DNA of 64,000 nucleotides. Origin: a bacterium. Lineage in GTDB: Bacteria; JAMCPX01. Positions 34,823 to 43,204 of this stretch are shown in pieces. The notes below the pieces were generated by a model. The model did no database searches. It was given only the letters and a program-made list of their open reading frames with translations, and was not told where the DNA came from. Each line of letters begins with the position of its first letter. Position 1 is the first letter of the stretch. Both the position numbers and the translations under genes were made by a program. The stretch is taken from contig JAJYUJ010000013.1 of NCBI GenBank assembly GCA_021792615.1, forward strand, positions 1 to 64,000. Reading direction: 5' to 3'.

Positions 34823-35437
34823 TTAACCGGCCATCAACTTTTCCTGGCACGGGATGCATACCTTTAATCCATCGTAGATGCGTCCGTATTTCTCAACCAC
34901 CATATCCCCGCATTGCTCACATACAAATGATGCAAACGATTCTTTACCTTTTTCAACTTCATATTCGAAAATTGGGCTTATCGTCATAAGTTGCTCATCC
35001 GCCTCATCCATTACCATTTCTATTAACGGTTCCACTACTTTAGCCGGTACTTTTGAAGCAGGAACACCTTTCTCCCGATAGTCTTTAAAGAATTCCGTTT
35101 TCTTTGTCGCTACCTGCACCTCTGCCTTCGGGACTACCCGTACAGCCCTTTTATTGGCCACATCTATAAGGGTCAGTCCGAACTTTCCATAGCCGAGCTG
35201 ATGAATATTCCCTTTACCGAACGTACAGCCGGTTATTACCTGTATTCCATCTGCAAAGCAGTGAGAGCAATGGGAATCTCCGAGTTCAACAAGGGCTATA
35301 AGCTGGCCGTCTGTTGCACGTTCTACTCCCAATGCGTTCATTGCTGCTGCACCTACCCTAAGTCCGAGTGGCATTGCAGGACACTTGTGTCCATGAAGCT
35401 TAAAACCTGTTTCAAGATATTCTCTTGGTTTGATCAT
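34823..35437 (-). CDS. FmdE-family protein with C-terminal zinc ribbon (copy 1)
   Basis: The 204-residue protein carries the FmdE core: FKLHGHKCPAMPLGLRVGAAAM (GHxCP), ELGDSHCSHCFADGIQVITGCTFGKGN, and a late zinc ribbon (CEQCG...CIPC). Despite the name, FmdE homologues occur in many non-methanogens and their role is unsettled; the Cys/His cluster suggests metal or sulfur ligand binding. It ends an operon fmdE-porin-TauE/SafE-fmdE whose promoter carries an ArsR-type operator. The start at 35437 has GGGAGG eight bases ahead; the ATG two codons earlier is too close to it. Confidence 0.85.
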   Translation of the reverse strand: MIKPREYLETGFKLHGHKCPAMPLGLRVGAAAMNALGVERATDGQLIALVELGDSHCSHCFADGIQVITGCTFGKGNIHQLGYGKFGLTLIDVANKRAVRVVPKAEVQVATKKTEFFKDYREKGVPASKVPAKVVEPLIEMVMDEADEQLMTISPIFEYEVEKGKESFASFVCEQCGDMVVEKYGRIYDGLKVCIPCQEKLMAG

Positions 35438-35571
35438 AATCATATCCTCCCTTTATTTTTTAATTTTAGTTCCTTTAATTTAAGCGTCTATCTTCGCATC
35501 GTTAAAAACTCTTTTCCCTTTTATAGGTTATGCTCCCTTGAGGGAAAGAATAATTGGGATTATCGTAATTT

Positions 35572-36324
35572 TCATTTTACGAGCAGCCCCAACATCATTT
35601 TCCCCGCAATGCCTAGCAGCACAATACCGATGATAAGCTTCACCTGTTTTCTTTTGAGTTTAGCCGTCATGAGCCATGCACCCAAAACAGCTCCAAGGGC
35701 AGAGGCAATTGCAGTGAACCCAAACAATTTAATATCAATACTACCAAGCGTTGCATGTCCTAAAAATCCTGATAAAGAAGAAAAGATAACAATAAATGCG
35801 GTGGTCGCAGATGCCTTTTTGGGGTTAATTCCCATCCATACAAGTACAGGAATAATGATATTCCCTCCGCCTACACCAAGCAGGCCGCCAAGATATCCTG
35901 CAACCGCTCCTATAGAGATGCCGTAGAAAAGCTGTTTATTCCTTGAACTTTCAATGTCCCTTTCTTCCGGTTCATAAAAAAGCATCATGAAACCTGCAAA
36001 CAGAAGGAACCCGACAAACAACCATTTCAGTATGTGATCGTTGAGCCCTTGGCTTACATAAGCCCCAACAGGCGACAGTGCTGTTGCGACAATGAGTATT
36101 GGTATTGCCACTTTCCAAAGTACCAGTTTTGCTTTTATATAGCTGTACGAAGCAAAAGACATTGCAATAGAATTCAACAACAGTGCAACTGCCATTGCTA
36201 CATGAATATCTATATGCAGGGCAATAAACACAGGTATTAATATAAAAGCAGCTCCCACGCCTGCAATGGTAAGTAAGGCTGTACATGCAAAGGTTATTAG
36301 ACCTGCTACAAGAGCTGTCGTCAT
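35572..36324 (-). CDS. TauE/SafE (TSUP) family sulfur-anion or organic-anion exporter
   Basis: The 250-residue membrane protein has eight hydrophobic segments in two repeats, with the family-type glycine-rich AGYLGGLLGVGGGNIIIPVLVWMG and the matching AGVGAAFILIPVFIALHI. TSUP proteins export sulfite, sulfoacetate or related anions. It lies between a porin and an FmdE gene in the same operon, suggesting removal or uptake of a sulfur or arsenic oxyanion; the substrate is a guess. Confidence 0.88.
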   Translation of the reverse strand: MTTALVAGLITFACTALLTIAGVGAAFILIPVFIALHIDIHVAMAVALLLNSIAMSFASYSYIKAKLVLWKVAIPILIVATALSPVGAYVSQGLNDHILKWLFVGFLLFAGFMMLFYEPEERDIESSRNKQLFYGISIGAVAGYLGGLLGVGGGNIIIPVLVWMGINPKKASATTAFIVIFSSLSGFLGHATLGSIDIKLFGFTAIASALGAVLGAWLMTAKLKRKQVKLIIGIVLLGIAGKMMLGLLVK

Positions 36325-36339
36325 TTCAATATACCTATT

Positions 36340-37425
36340 TTAAAACATTACCTGTAATTGAATTCTGGCTATGTCCGTATTGTTTGCCTCAAGCTTGCCG
36401 AACCGTTCAAAGGTGTAATCCGCCATAAGCTTGAACTTGTTTCCAGCAATGTAATAGTTCAACCCTGCTGTAAGCCACTTTGCATTCTTTGATGATTCTG
36501 CATACGTATCGGGATTGAATGTCTGATACTCTACTATGGGCTGAATGTAACGCGTTACAAAGTAAGCTGCCTGCAGATAATATCCATCGGATGTTACGGA
36601 TTTTATCTTAGCCTCGGCACTCGTAAGGATCGCCCTTATATACTCACCGATAAATGTAAATCCATTATAGGTGATCTCTCCGTCAATATTGTACCGGAAA
36701 TCCGTGCCGGTAAATGGCAGGCTGCTGTTGATTATATTACTCAGATTGGTTAAGCCATATGCCTTGCGGTATGAGACAGAGGTCCCGATACCGATTCCAG
36801 GGACACCATTCGCAGCATTTTCTTTCAGTGGCGTACCGACAACCCTCGCGACAGTAAGAAAGTTGCTATTTGTATTATGCGAAGGTATAGTGTTGGCACC
36901 GGTGCCGTTATACAAACCAACGGCATACTCAAAATACGTATTCAGCACATCTCCCTTTGCCTCGATACCAATGTCCCGCGCAAGCGTTTGTGATGACGGA
37001 ACAAGGTTGTTCGATATGAGCGAACGCTCTATTGTATCGATTTGCCAATCCGGCGTAAGCCTTTCCCTTCCGAATGGCGGTACCATCTGACCTGCAACAA
37101 TTTGTGCAAACGTAAACCTGTCATACACGACATAGGCATCCTGAAGCTGCGGAGACGGCAGGTCACTCCTGCCGACGAACTGAAACCGGTAGGTTACGTG
37201 ATCCGCTGCCGTGCCGGTTAAGATCACCTTTGCCCGTCTAATTTGAAACCCGTCACCGGTAAATGTTTTTGCTGCAGGGCCTATGTTCCCGTACGTTCCC
37301 CGCACCTGAATATATGCTGAAACGTCGGGTATTAGGCTTTTCGGTATTGCCTGCTGGTCCGCTGCTGCTGCGGATACAAAAGCACCGAGTATCAACAAAA
37401 TACCTATATGTGCCTTCAAAGGCAT
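36340..37425 (-). CDS. Porin of the phosphate-selective O/P type (second copy in window)
   Basis: The 361-residue protein has a signal peptide ending ASAAAA-DQ, the block DGFQIRRAKVILTGTAADHVTYRFQFVG and QDAYVVYDRFTFAQIVAGQMVPPFGRERL, and a C-terminal strand ending ARIQLQVMF with terminal Phe. It should be an outer-membrane anion pore and is the second gene of the fmdE-porin-TauE-fmdE operon. AAGGAG precedes the start. Confidence 0.85.
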   Translation of the reverse strand: MPLKAHIGILLILGAFVSAAAADQQAIPKSLIPDVSAYIQVRGTYGNIGPAAKTFTGDGFQIRRAKVILTGTAADHVTYRFQFVGRSDLPSPQLQDAYVVYDRFTFAQIVAGQMVPPFGRERLTPDWQIDTIERSLISNNLVPSSQTLARDIGIEAKGDVLNTYFEYAVGLYNGTGANTIPSHNTNSNFLTVARVVGTPLKENAANGVPGIGIGTSVSYRKAYGLTNLSNIINSSLPFTGTDFRYNIDGEITYNGFTFIGEYIRAILTSAEAKIKSVTSDGYYLQAAYFVTRYIQPIVEYQTFNPDTYAESSKNAKWLTAGLNYYIAGNKFKLMADYTFERFGKLEANNTDIARIQLQVMF

Positions 37426-37464
37426 AGTATCTCCTTCCCTGTTCTCGAGTGAACCCGGAATAGT

Positions 37465-38088
37465 TTATTTAAGTGGCAAATGGATAATTGTCTCTTCTTT
37501 TGTACGTTCCGAACAAGGTATACAAACAACCCTGTTGTCCTTGTGCCTGAGATACCGTTCAAAAACGTACTCGCCGCAAACTTCGCATTTTGCTTTATTG
37601 AACGAGCTTTTTACCGGTTCATAGTTGAAATCGGGCAACATCTTCACATTGAATAATTCTTCATTTGTTGCATCAAGTACAACTTGTATCACATCATCAA
37701 GCACCTTTTCCGGTATATCAGAAGGTTCAATCCCCTGCTTGCGATAATTGAAAAACTCATGGGTTGACAGTTTGTCACTGAATTCGTTTTTCAATGCGAT
37801 CCTGACCGCGCCTTTCCCGGGATACCAGAAAAGAGCTGCAATCTTCCCATAATTAAGCCTCTCTATCATGCCTTTCCCGAAAGTAGCACCGGTTGCTGAC
37901 ATGATCCCGTCCAGCATACATCCCTGCGGATGGCCGATACCCATCTCGGAAAACACATGCATTTCATGATTCTTGCTTCTTGGTGCCCCGAGTTTCTCCA
38001 GCGCCAGGGAGCCCATCCTGTAGCCTATGGGCATAAATGGACAATTGTGCCCGTGAAACTCGAATGCCCAGTTTGGTATGTTAAACAT
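37465..38088 (-). CDS. FmdE-family protein with C-terminal zinc ribbon (copy 2)
   Basis: The 207-residue protein shares the FmdE layout with copy 1 at 34823: FEFHGHNCPFMPIGYRMG, EMGIGHPQGCMLDGIMSATGATFGKGM and a zinc ribbon (CEVCG...CIPC). In place of the DSHCSHC of copy 1 it has IGHPQGC, so the metal site may differ and the pair may form a heterodimer. It is the first gene of the operon and starts at 38088 behind a strong AAGGAGG; the promoter region has an ArsR-type operator identical in core to that of the arsenic operon. Confidence 0.86.
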   Translation of the reverse strand: MFNIPNWAFEFHGHNCPFMPIGYRMGSLALEKLGAPRSKNHEMHVFSEMGIGHPQGCMLDGIMSATGATFGKGMIERLNYGKIAALFWYPGKGAVRIALKNEFSDKLSTHEFFNYRKQGIEPSDIPEKVLDDVIQVVLDATNEELFNVKMLPDFNYEPVKSSFNKAKCEVCGEYVFERYLRHKDNRVVCIPCSERTKEETIIHLPLK

Positions 38089-38175
38089 TCTTATGTTCCT
38101 CCTTGTTACTTTAAGCAATCTTTTACTTTCATACGGTCAAGACTACCTTCCGTCGCAGTACAGTTTTATATTCCT

Positions 38176-38221
38176 ATATCACGATATAGTGATATAATAT
38201 CCATAATCAGAAACGTGTCAA
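38176..38221 (-). promoter_or_regulatory. Promoter and ArsR-type operator of the FmdE operon
   Basis: On the minus strand TTGACA (38216-38221), 16 bases, then TATTAT (38194-38199). Just after the -10 box lies the inverted repeat ATATCAC-GATATA-GTGATAT (38176-38195). The 37 bases 38169-38205 agree at nearly all positions with the arsR promoter at 49623-49659. The 317 bp between genes also holds a MITE-like end near 38222 (see also 48750) and a hairpin at 38342. Confidence 0.8.
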
Positions 38222-38341
38222 GCAAACCCAGTTGGAAAGTTTTTTTAACCAGAACAATGCGATTGAAAAACAGAGGGTCGAAGAATATCGTGAGAGCAGG
38301 ATAACCGGTTTGACCGGCGATCTGGCATTGATACCGAAGCA

Positions 38342-38370
38342 GCATTTCATTCTATCGCTGCATGAAATGC
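38342..38370. repeat. Perfect 9-bp inverted repeat downstream of a methyltransferase gene
   Basis: GCATTTCAT and ATGAAATGC flank an 11-base loop. It lies past the stop of the minus-strand methyltransferase; it lacks a T tract, so it is at best a weak terminator or an mRNA-end hairpin. Confidence 0.45.
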
Positions 38371-38404
38371 AAGATGATGAAAATGAAAGAAATAACCGCT
38401 GTTT

Positions 38405-38968
38405 CTACTTCACGAACGTGATACCGTAATGATACGGTTTTAAGTCATACCGGGACGGATTATGAAACCCGGCACTCTCCGCCCATCGCATACAATCTTC
38501 CGGTTTCGGGCGAATAGCTAATGAAGGACCTCTTGGCGTTGAAGGATCATGATTCCAATGGATAATCCCTGCTATGCCACCTTTCTTCAATATCCTCCAT
38601 GCCTCGGCCAGCAGTACTGCCGGATTATCGAGGTGGAGGATATTGAAAAGCATGACATAATCCATACTTTCATCCGGTAAACCCGAGCCGTCAGCCATAA
38701 AATCCCGCAAAACGGGATTGATATTATTGAGATGCTGCTTCCTTGCCTTGTCTTCGACCATGCTGATTAAATCAGGCTCGATGTCTATCGCGAAGATCGT
38801 TCCCTGGATTATTTGGGCTGCAGGAAAAGTAAATGTCCCATAACCACAACCGAATTCCGCGACATTCCCTGTTCGAGAAGTCATCCCCAGCGTAGAAAGG
38901 ACACTGCGGGGATCAAAAAACTTTTCCCACATATCCTGCCCCGGCATTCCGCTTTCACGTATTTTCAT
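38405..38968 (-). CDS. Class I SAM-dependent methyltransferase
   Basis: The 187-residue protein has the SAM motif VAEFGCGYGTFTFPAA, an acidic strand end AIDIEPDLISMV, and the motif DYVMLFNILHLDNPAVLLAEAWRILKKGG. The substrate is unknown. It lies 40 bases after a DsrE-like gene and close to metal-resistance genes; the three-cysteine set of ArsM arsenite methyltransferases is not present, so ArsM is unlikely. A fragment of its 5' end is duplicated at 40171. Confidence 0.85.
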   Translation of the reverse strand: MKIRESGMPGQDMWEKFFDPRSVLSTLGMTSRTGNVAEFGCGYGTFTFPAAQIIQGTIFAIDIEPDLISMVEDKARKQHLNNINPVLRDFMADGSGLPDESMDYVMLFNILHLDNPAVLLAEAWRILKKGGIAGIIHWNHDPSTPRGPSLAIRPKPEDCMRWAESAGFHNPSRYDLKPYHYGITFVK

Positions 38969-39008
38969 TTTATTGAATCGATCCTCTTGAATTCAGAACA
39001 TGCATCAA

Positions 39009-39362
39009 TCAAAACGTGAACACTTTATCGGCCTCGACAGACCATTGGGCAAGCTCTGCCATAGTGCTGATCTCTGCCCCGTCGACAAGCTGAAGATTTG
39101 CAATACCCCGGGCATTTGCGCACGTTCCGCATGCTTTGAACTTTCCACCTTTGCTTATGACAGATTTTACCATGCGCTCTATGTTGTAATAGCCCTGTGC
39201 AGTTATCTGATCTGCCAGTGCACAATATACCGAGTCTGCCATTAAAAACACATTCACCTGTACTTCGGGATGGTCTTTTTGAAAAGCCATCGCAAGCCGC
39301 AATGCATTGTAAGATTTCTCGTTTCCGTACGGAGCATCATTGAGAACAATCAAAACTTTCAT
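39009..39362 (-). CDS. DsrE/DsrF-like sulfur-relay family protein
   Basis: The 117-residue protein is of DsrE type: KVLIVLNDAPYGNEKSYNALRLA at the start and the cysteine motif GKFKACGTCANARGI, where one cysteine is the likely persulfide carrier. Such proteins move sulfane sulfur between partners. It sits among an SQR-like oxidoreductase, TauE/SafE and FmdE genes, so a role in sulfur handling fits. GGGAGG precedes the start, and a promoter at 39438-39466 (minus strand) serves it. Confidence 0.88.
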   Translation of the reverse strand: MKVLIVLNDAPYGNEKSYNALRLAMAFQKDHPEVQVNVFLMADSVYCALADQITAQGYYNIERMVKSVISKGGKFKACGTCANARGIANLQLVDGAEISTMAELAQWSVEADKVFTF

Positions 39363-39437
39363 TTTTCCTCCCTGTTATTTTAAATTCTTTTCAGTCCATC
39401 ATCGTTCTTGAATTGTCACGACATCTTTTCTTAAAAA

Positions 39438-39466
39438 AATATATAGCATACATCACGAACATGCAA
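39438..39466 (-). promoter_or_regulatory. Sigma-70 promoter for the DsrE-methyltransferase unit
   Basis: On the minus strand, TTGCAT and TATATT are 17 bases apart. It is back to back with the promoter at 39486. Confidence 0.5.
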
Positions 39467-39485
39467 TAAAAGTTTGTTCATTCGT

Positions 39486-39515
39486 TTGACACTTTTCGTA
39501 TCCGCACCCTATGCT
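39486..39515 (+). promoter_or_regulatory. Sigma-70 promoter leading directly into a methyltransferase gene
   Basis: TTGACA (39486-39491), 18 bases, TATGCT (39510-39515). The transcription start is predicted at the start codon (39516-39522), so the message is likely leaderless. Confidence 0.55.
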
Positions 39516-39521
39516 ATGGTT

Positions 39522-40169
39522 ATGGCGTGGGAGGTCTTTACAGAAAAAGCTCAAGAGTATGATAACTGGTTCGACCGGCATTTCGGCGCCGGTGCATTTG
39601 CCCTTGAACTGAAATCCATAAAAAATATTCTAAAAAAGATCCCTGACGATTCCCTGGAAATTGGAGTCGGCACGGGCAGGTTCGCACGTTCGCTTGGCAT
39701 ACGATTCGGCATAGATCCTTCTGCCGCGGTACTGGAATATGCAAAAAAAAGAGGCATACGGGCCGCACGGGCGGCAGCCGAGTCACTTCCTTTTCCTGCA
39801 TCCGATTTTTCCGCTGTGTTTATGATAGTGACCGTATGTTTTCTCGATAACCCTCTTCAGGCGTTTGCAGAAGCAAACAGGGTCCTCAGGCCGGATGGTG
39901 TGCTTGTCCTCGGACTAATCCTGAGAGATTCAAGATGGGGCGAGTTCTATGAGCGCAAAAAGGCGTCCGGAAATGCATTCTATAAGCACGCGCACTTCTG
40001 GGGAAAAGATGAATTGTTCAATGCCCTCGATAAAACGGGCTTTAAGGTCACAGATTCGATATCAACCCTGTTTGATCCCCCCGGCTCGCTGATGATTATA
40101 AATCAAAAGATACAAACAGGTATTCATCCCGAAGCAGGGTTCCATTCTATCGTTGCAAGAAAAGTTTAG
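39522..40169 (+). CDS. Class I SAM-dependent methyltransferase (UbiE/MenG-like)
   Basis: The 215-residue protein has the SAM motif LEIGVGTGRFARSLG, a second motif PSAAVLEYAKKRGI, and LPFPASDFSAVFMIVTVCFLDNPLQAFAEANRVLRPDGVLVLG. The N-terminus EKAQEYDNWFDRHFGAGAFALEL resembles methyltransferases with small-molecule substrates. The ATG at 39522 is chosen because of the promoter position; 39516 is an alternative. No ribosome site is seen. Divergent to the DsrE gene. Confidence 0.85.
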   Translation: MAWEVFTEKAQEYDNWFDRHFGAGAFALELKSIKNILKKIPDDSLEIGVGTGRFARSLGIRFGIDPSAAVLEYAKKRGIRAARAAAESLPFPASDFSAVFMIVTVCFLDNPLQAFAEANRVLRPDGVLVLGLILRDSRWGEFYERKKASGNAFYKHAHFWGKDELFNALDKTGFKVTDSISTLFDPPGSLMIINQKIQTGIHPEAGFHSIVARKV

Positions 40170-40170
40170 A

Positions 40171-40242
40171 TGGATAGTGCGGGGATCGAGAACCTTGTTT
40201 TCCTATCTCCCGGGCCGGCATCCCGCTCTCACGAATCTTCAT
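40171..40242 (-). pseudogene. Fragment of a methyltransferase 5' end (duplicate of 38890-38968 region)
   Basis: On the minus strand it reads MKIRESGMP, then diverges, and later has the DNA GATCCCCGCA found at the same place in the gene at 38405-38968 (start MKIRESGMPGQDMW, then DPRSVL). The copy stops after about 72 bases at the end of the plus-strand methyltransferase. It looks like a decayed partial duplication. Confidence 0.6.
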
Positions 40243-40287
40243 TTTTACCAAAAACTCTTTATTCCATCTCCGTATTATGAATCACTC

Positions 40288-41526
40288 TTATAGCTTAACC
40301 GGCACCTTGTAAATCTTTGTTCCTGCATTCAACACATGCCGGAAGATACTGCCTCTCGTCGTAAGGGGAGCAAGCCACCACTTCTCGAAGAGTACCCTGC
40401 CGATATGCCATCTCATCCCTGCTTTACGGAGCAAAACCTGCGGGTGAGGCTCTGCCATAAAGTTTCCGTATGCGAGCCCTGCGACACCTTGACCTGCTTC
40501 AATGATACAATACCCTGTGCCTGAAAACTGTGCTGCAGGTTTCCCGTGATTTATTGCAGCAACAATCTGACCCGCAACAATCTCGCCCTCTGCATGTGCA
40601 AAAACGCCTGCCTTGGGCAGCGCCATGGATACTTCGGGGTTCCATCTGCCCGGGATGCTGAGAGAAGTTATATCGCCTACGGCAAAAACACCTTCATAGT
40701 TAGCCTTAAGCGTAGCGCTGTCAACCGGTATCCAGCCCGCCTCGTTTGTAATCCCTGCGTTCACTGCCACTGCTGGCGCACGGTGCGGCGGGATCGCAAT
40801 AAGCATATCGTAATGGACAGGTGTTTTGCCTTCAAAACGAAGTTCCTTGTTTTCAGCATCAACGGATGCGAGTTTGTGGAAAGGATAAAACTTTATCCCC
40901 CTTGACTCAGTCATTTGCTTGAGTACCCCGCCTAATTGAGGACCTGCAACAGGCATGGGCTGGGATTCTGGTGTAAACAGGTGAATATATACTTTCTGGC
41001 TTTGCGATCGCCGCTGGAGAAACGATGAAATGAGCATCGCTGCCTCGTGGGGTGCACCGGGACATTTATACGGCATGGAGCTTACAACAAGCGCTATATC
41101 CCCGCCTTTAAAGTTTTTGAGCGCCTCATGCAGCTTGCGGGCTCCATCCAAGGTGTAGAACGTATGTGCGTTGTCCATTAAGCCGGGAATAAGCTCGGAT
41201 CTCAGATCCGCACCAATCGCTATGACAAGATAATCATAATTGAACGGCCTTTGTTTTGTCTTAACAACCTTTTTTGCACAATCAATATCGGTCGCTTCAT
41301 CAATAACTATTTCAATGCCCTGACGAACAAGAGAACGGATATCTCTTGTGATCTGCCCTGACGTCCTGTAACCGGTCATCACCCACGGGAACGATGGGGC
41401 AAAGGTATGATCTCGATTCTTCTCTATAAGAACAATCCTGTGTTCCTGCCCAAGTTGAAGCCTCATTGAATTGGCAGCGATTAACCCGCCAACCCCTCCT
41501 CCAAGGACTACGATGGTCTGTCCCAT
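40288..41526 (-). CDS. Sulfide:quinone-reductase-like FAD oxidoreductase
   Basis: The 412-residue flavoprotein has the FAD motif VVLGGGVGGLIAANSMR, the SQR-type MPYKCPGAPHEAAML with its redox cysteine, GVFAVGDITSL and a later cysteine in GYCIIEAGQG. It probably oxidises sulfide or a related thiol at the membrane surface. Its start lies at the stop of an ArsR-type gene (ATGA overlap at 41529-41532), so both are one operon; 41526 is used as start because GGAG is eight bases ahead, 41532 being possible. Confidence 0.85.
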   Translation of the reverse strand: MGQTIVVLGGGVGGLIAANSMRLQLGQEHRIVLIEKNRDHTFAPSFPWVMTGYRTSGQITRDIRSLVRQGIEIVIDEATDIDCAKKVVKTKQRPFNYDYLVIAIGADLRSELIPGLMDNAHTFYTLDGARKLHEALKNFKGGDIALVVSSMPYKCPGAPHEAAMLISSFLQRRSQSQKVYIHLFTPESQPMPVAGPQLGGVLKQMTESRGIKFYPFHKLASVDAENKELRFEGKTPVHYDMLIAIPPHRAPAVAVNAGITNEAGWIPVDSATLKANYEGVFAVGDITSLSIPGRWNPEVSMALPKAGVFAHAEGEIVAGQIVAAINHGKPAAQFSGTGYCIIEAGQGVAGLAYGNFMAEPHPQVLLRKAGMRWHIGRVLFEKWWLAPLTTRGSIFRHVLNAGTKIYKVPVKL

Positions 41527-41528
41527 TA

Positions 41529-41861
41529 TCATTTCTCCTTTTGCGCCTGATCCATCAGCAAATGCCCTCTTTTCATATGATGTTCCAATAGGACCTCTCT
41601 CATCAGATTACAGGCACGTGCAATTTTTGGGCTTGTAATTCGATAATAGACATTCAGTCCTTCCCGCCTCGCATTGAGGACCCCCGCCTTACGCATGACG
41701 GCAAGATGCTGCGAGACGTTTGCCTTCGGTATACCCATTTGCTTCACGATATCGCCTGCAGCGGCTTCCTTATCTTTCAGTATGTGCACTATCTCCAGAC
41801 GCTTTGCATGAGCAAGCGCCTTGCAAACATCCGCATGGAGCTGGAATATCCGTTTATTCAT
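41529..41861 (-). CDS. ArsR-family repressor upstream of the SQR-like gene
   Basis: The 110-residue protein has the ArsR fold: CKALAHAKRLEIVHILKDKEAAAGDIVKQMGIPKANVSQHLAVMRKAGVLNARREGLNVYYRI. It lacks the CVC metal motif of classical ArsR; instead it has single cysteines at residues 13 and 84. Two such distant cysteines are reminiscent of persulfide sensors SqrR/BigR, which fits the SQR-like partner gene. An inverted repeat upstream (41887-41914) is its likely operator. Confidence 0.87.
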   Translation of the reverse strand: MNKRIFQLHADVCKALAHAKRLEIVHILKDKEAAAGDIVKQMGIPKANVSQHLAVMRKAGVLNARREGLNVYYRITSPKIARACNLMREVLLEHHMKRGHLLMDQAQKEK

Positions 41862-41886
41862 TTTGGCTTATTTTCATCCTCATGAT

Positions 41887-41914
41887 GTTTCGTAGTTTAG
41901 AAATATCGAAACTA
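41887..41914. promoter_or_regulatory. Probable operator of the SQR-linked ArsR
   Basis: Nested inverted repeats GTTTCG...CGAAAC (41887-41892, 41907-41912) and TAGTTT...AAACTA (41893-41898, 41909-41914) lie 25-50 bases upstream of the repressor start. The sequence differs from the ATATCAC-type operator of the other ArsR. Confidence 0.55.
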
Positions 41915-42009
41915 ACATAATGCCGGAGAATGAATATGTCAAATCTCCCGGCATATTTTTGGCGGTATTTCATTATACATGATTTCGCGTCCGGTAGAGT
42001 ATCGGCAGC

Positions 42010-43182
42010 TCAAAACAAAACCAGTGATATAACTGCTCCTGTCAAGACCACATAAAGGATGTTTACTTTTTTTATCAGTGCAGCCAGTACGACTACACCC
42101 AACAAAACTTTCGTAACATCCCATGGAACTGCCAGTGCAAATTTTATGGTAACAAAGAGCAAGAGGCCTACAAAGGAGGCAAGTATTCCTTTGGTTGACT
42201 TTAAAAACAATACCGATGCTTTTAATCTATCGAAAACAGGTGTCACCAAAACAAGTATCAAAAACGAAGGCGTAAATACGGCAACAGTCGCAACCACTGA
42301 CCCGATTATCCCATAGACGATAAAGCCGACAAAGGTCGCCGTTATAACAATCGGTCCCGGTGTTATCTGCCCCAATGCGATGCCGTCCATGAATGTTTTG
42401 TAACCCATCCATCCTTTGACAGAAACGACTTCATGGAGCATTAATGGTATGGATGCAAAACCGCCCCCGAACGCAAAGGTGTCTATCTTGATCATCAATG
42501 ACGCAAGGTTGAAGAGCCTGGTGTTTGTATAATAAAGCGCTATGAGCATGGCAACCGGAAGTATAAAAAGAAAGCCAATCTTCTTATATATCCCCTTCAT
42601 GCTGTCTTTCTGATTTGGAATGAATGATGGCGCGGATTTATCCGCTCCGAAAAAGACGATGCCGGCGAAAGCAGCACCGATAATGACAAGGAAAGGGCTC
42701 ACATCAAACCAGAAGAATATGGCAGCCATCATAGCTATAACGAGCTCTTTATAATCTTTTATTGAGCCTTTCCCGAAGGAATAGGTTGCGTTGGCTACAA
42801 TGGCAACAACGATCACCGCAAGCCCTCTGAATAATCCACTTACCTGATTCAGGCTGTTATATTTCACATAAAGGAATGAAAGGGTCAGCATGAGGACGAA
42901 TGCAGGCAAACCAAATCCAATGTAAGTGGACAATGCACCTCTTATACCCCGTGCCCTGAGACCCACATACGCCGCTGTCTGCATGGCAGTCGCCCCGGGG
43001 ATGGTCTGGCACAGTACAACTCCGTCCTTAAAAGTCTCCTCATCAAGCCAATTGTTCTTCTTTACCGACAGCTCTTTTATATACGCAACCATTGCAGGGC
43101 CCCCGAAGGCCGTCAGACCGAGCCTGAAGAATGACAAAAACAGACTCCACAAAGAGGGTTTTCCCCGGTAAGATTTGTTCAT
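42010..43182 (-). CDS. chrA: Chromate ion transporter (CHR family, two-domain)
   Basis: The 390-residue membrane protein has two homologous halves, each with the motif FRLGLTAFGGPAMVAYIKE or FAFGGGFASIPLMLHEVV and the following QTIPGAT / QITPGPIVI. CHR proteins export chromate by proton exchange. It may defend against chromate or act on related oxyanions. No chrB regulator is seen. Confidence 0.92.
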   Translation of the reverse strand: MNKSYRGKPSLWSLFLSFFRLGLTAFGGPAMVAYIKELSVKKNNWLDEETFKDGVVLCQTIPGATAMQTAAYVGLRARGIRGALSTYIGFGLPAFVLMLTLSFLYVKYNSLNQVSGLFRGLAVIVVAIVANATYSFGKGSIKDYKELVIAMMAAIFFWFDVSPFLVIIGAAFAGIVFFGADKSAPSFIPNQKDSMKGIYKKIGFLFILPVAMLIALYYTNTRLFNLASLMIKIDTFAFGGGFASIPLMLHEVVSVKGWMGYKTFMDGIALGQITPGPIVITATFVGFIVYGIIGSVVATVAVFTPSFLILVLVTPVFDRLKASVLFLKSTKGILASFVGLLLFVTIKFALAVPWDVTKVLLGVVVLAALIKKVNILYVVLTGAVISLVLF

Positions 43183-43204
43183 ATTTGTATTATATATTTA
43201 ACCT

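Noticed and set aside
38405-38968. Arsenite methyltransferase ArsM for the methyltransferase near the ars genes
   Set aside because: The protein is too short and lacks the conserved cysteine set of ArsM.
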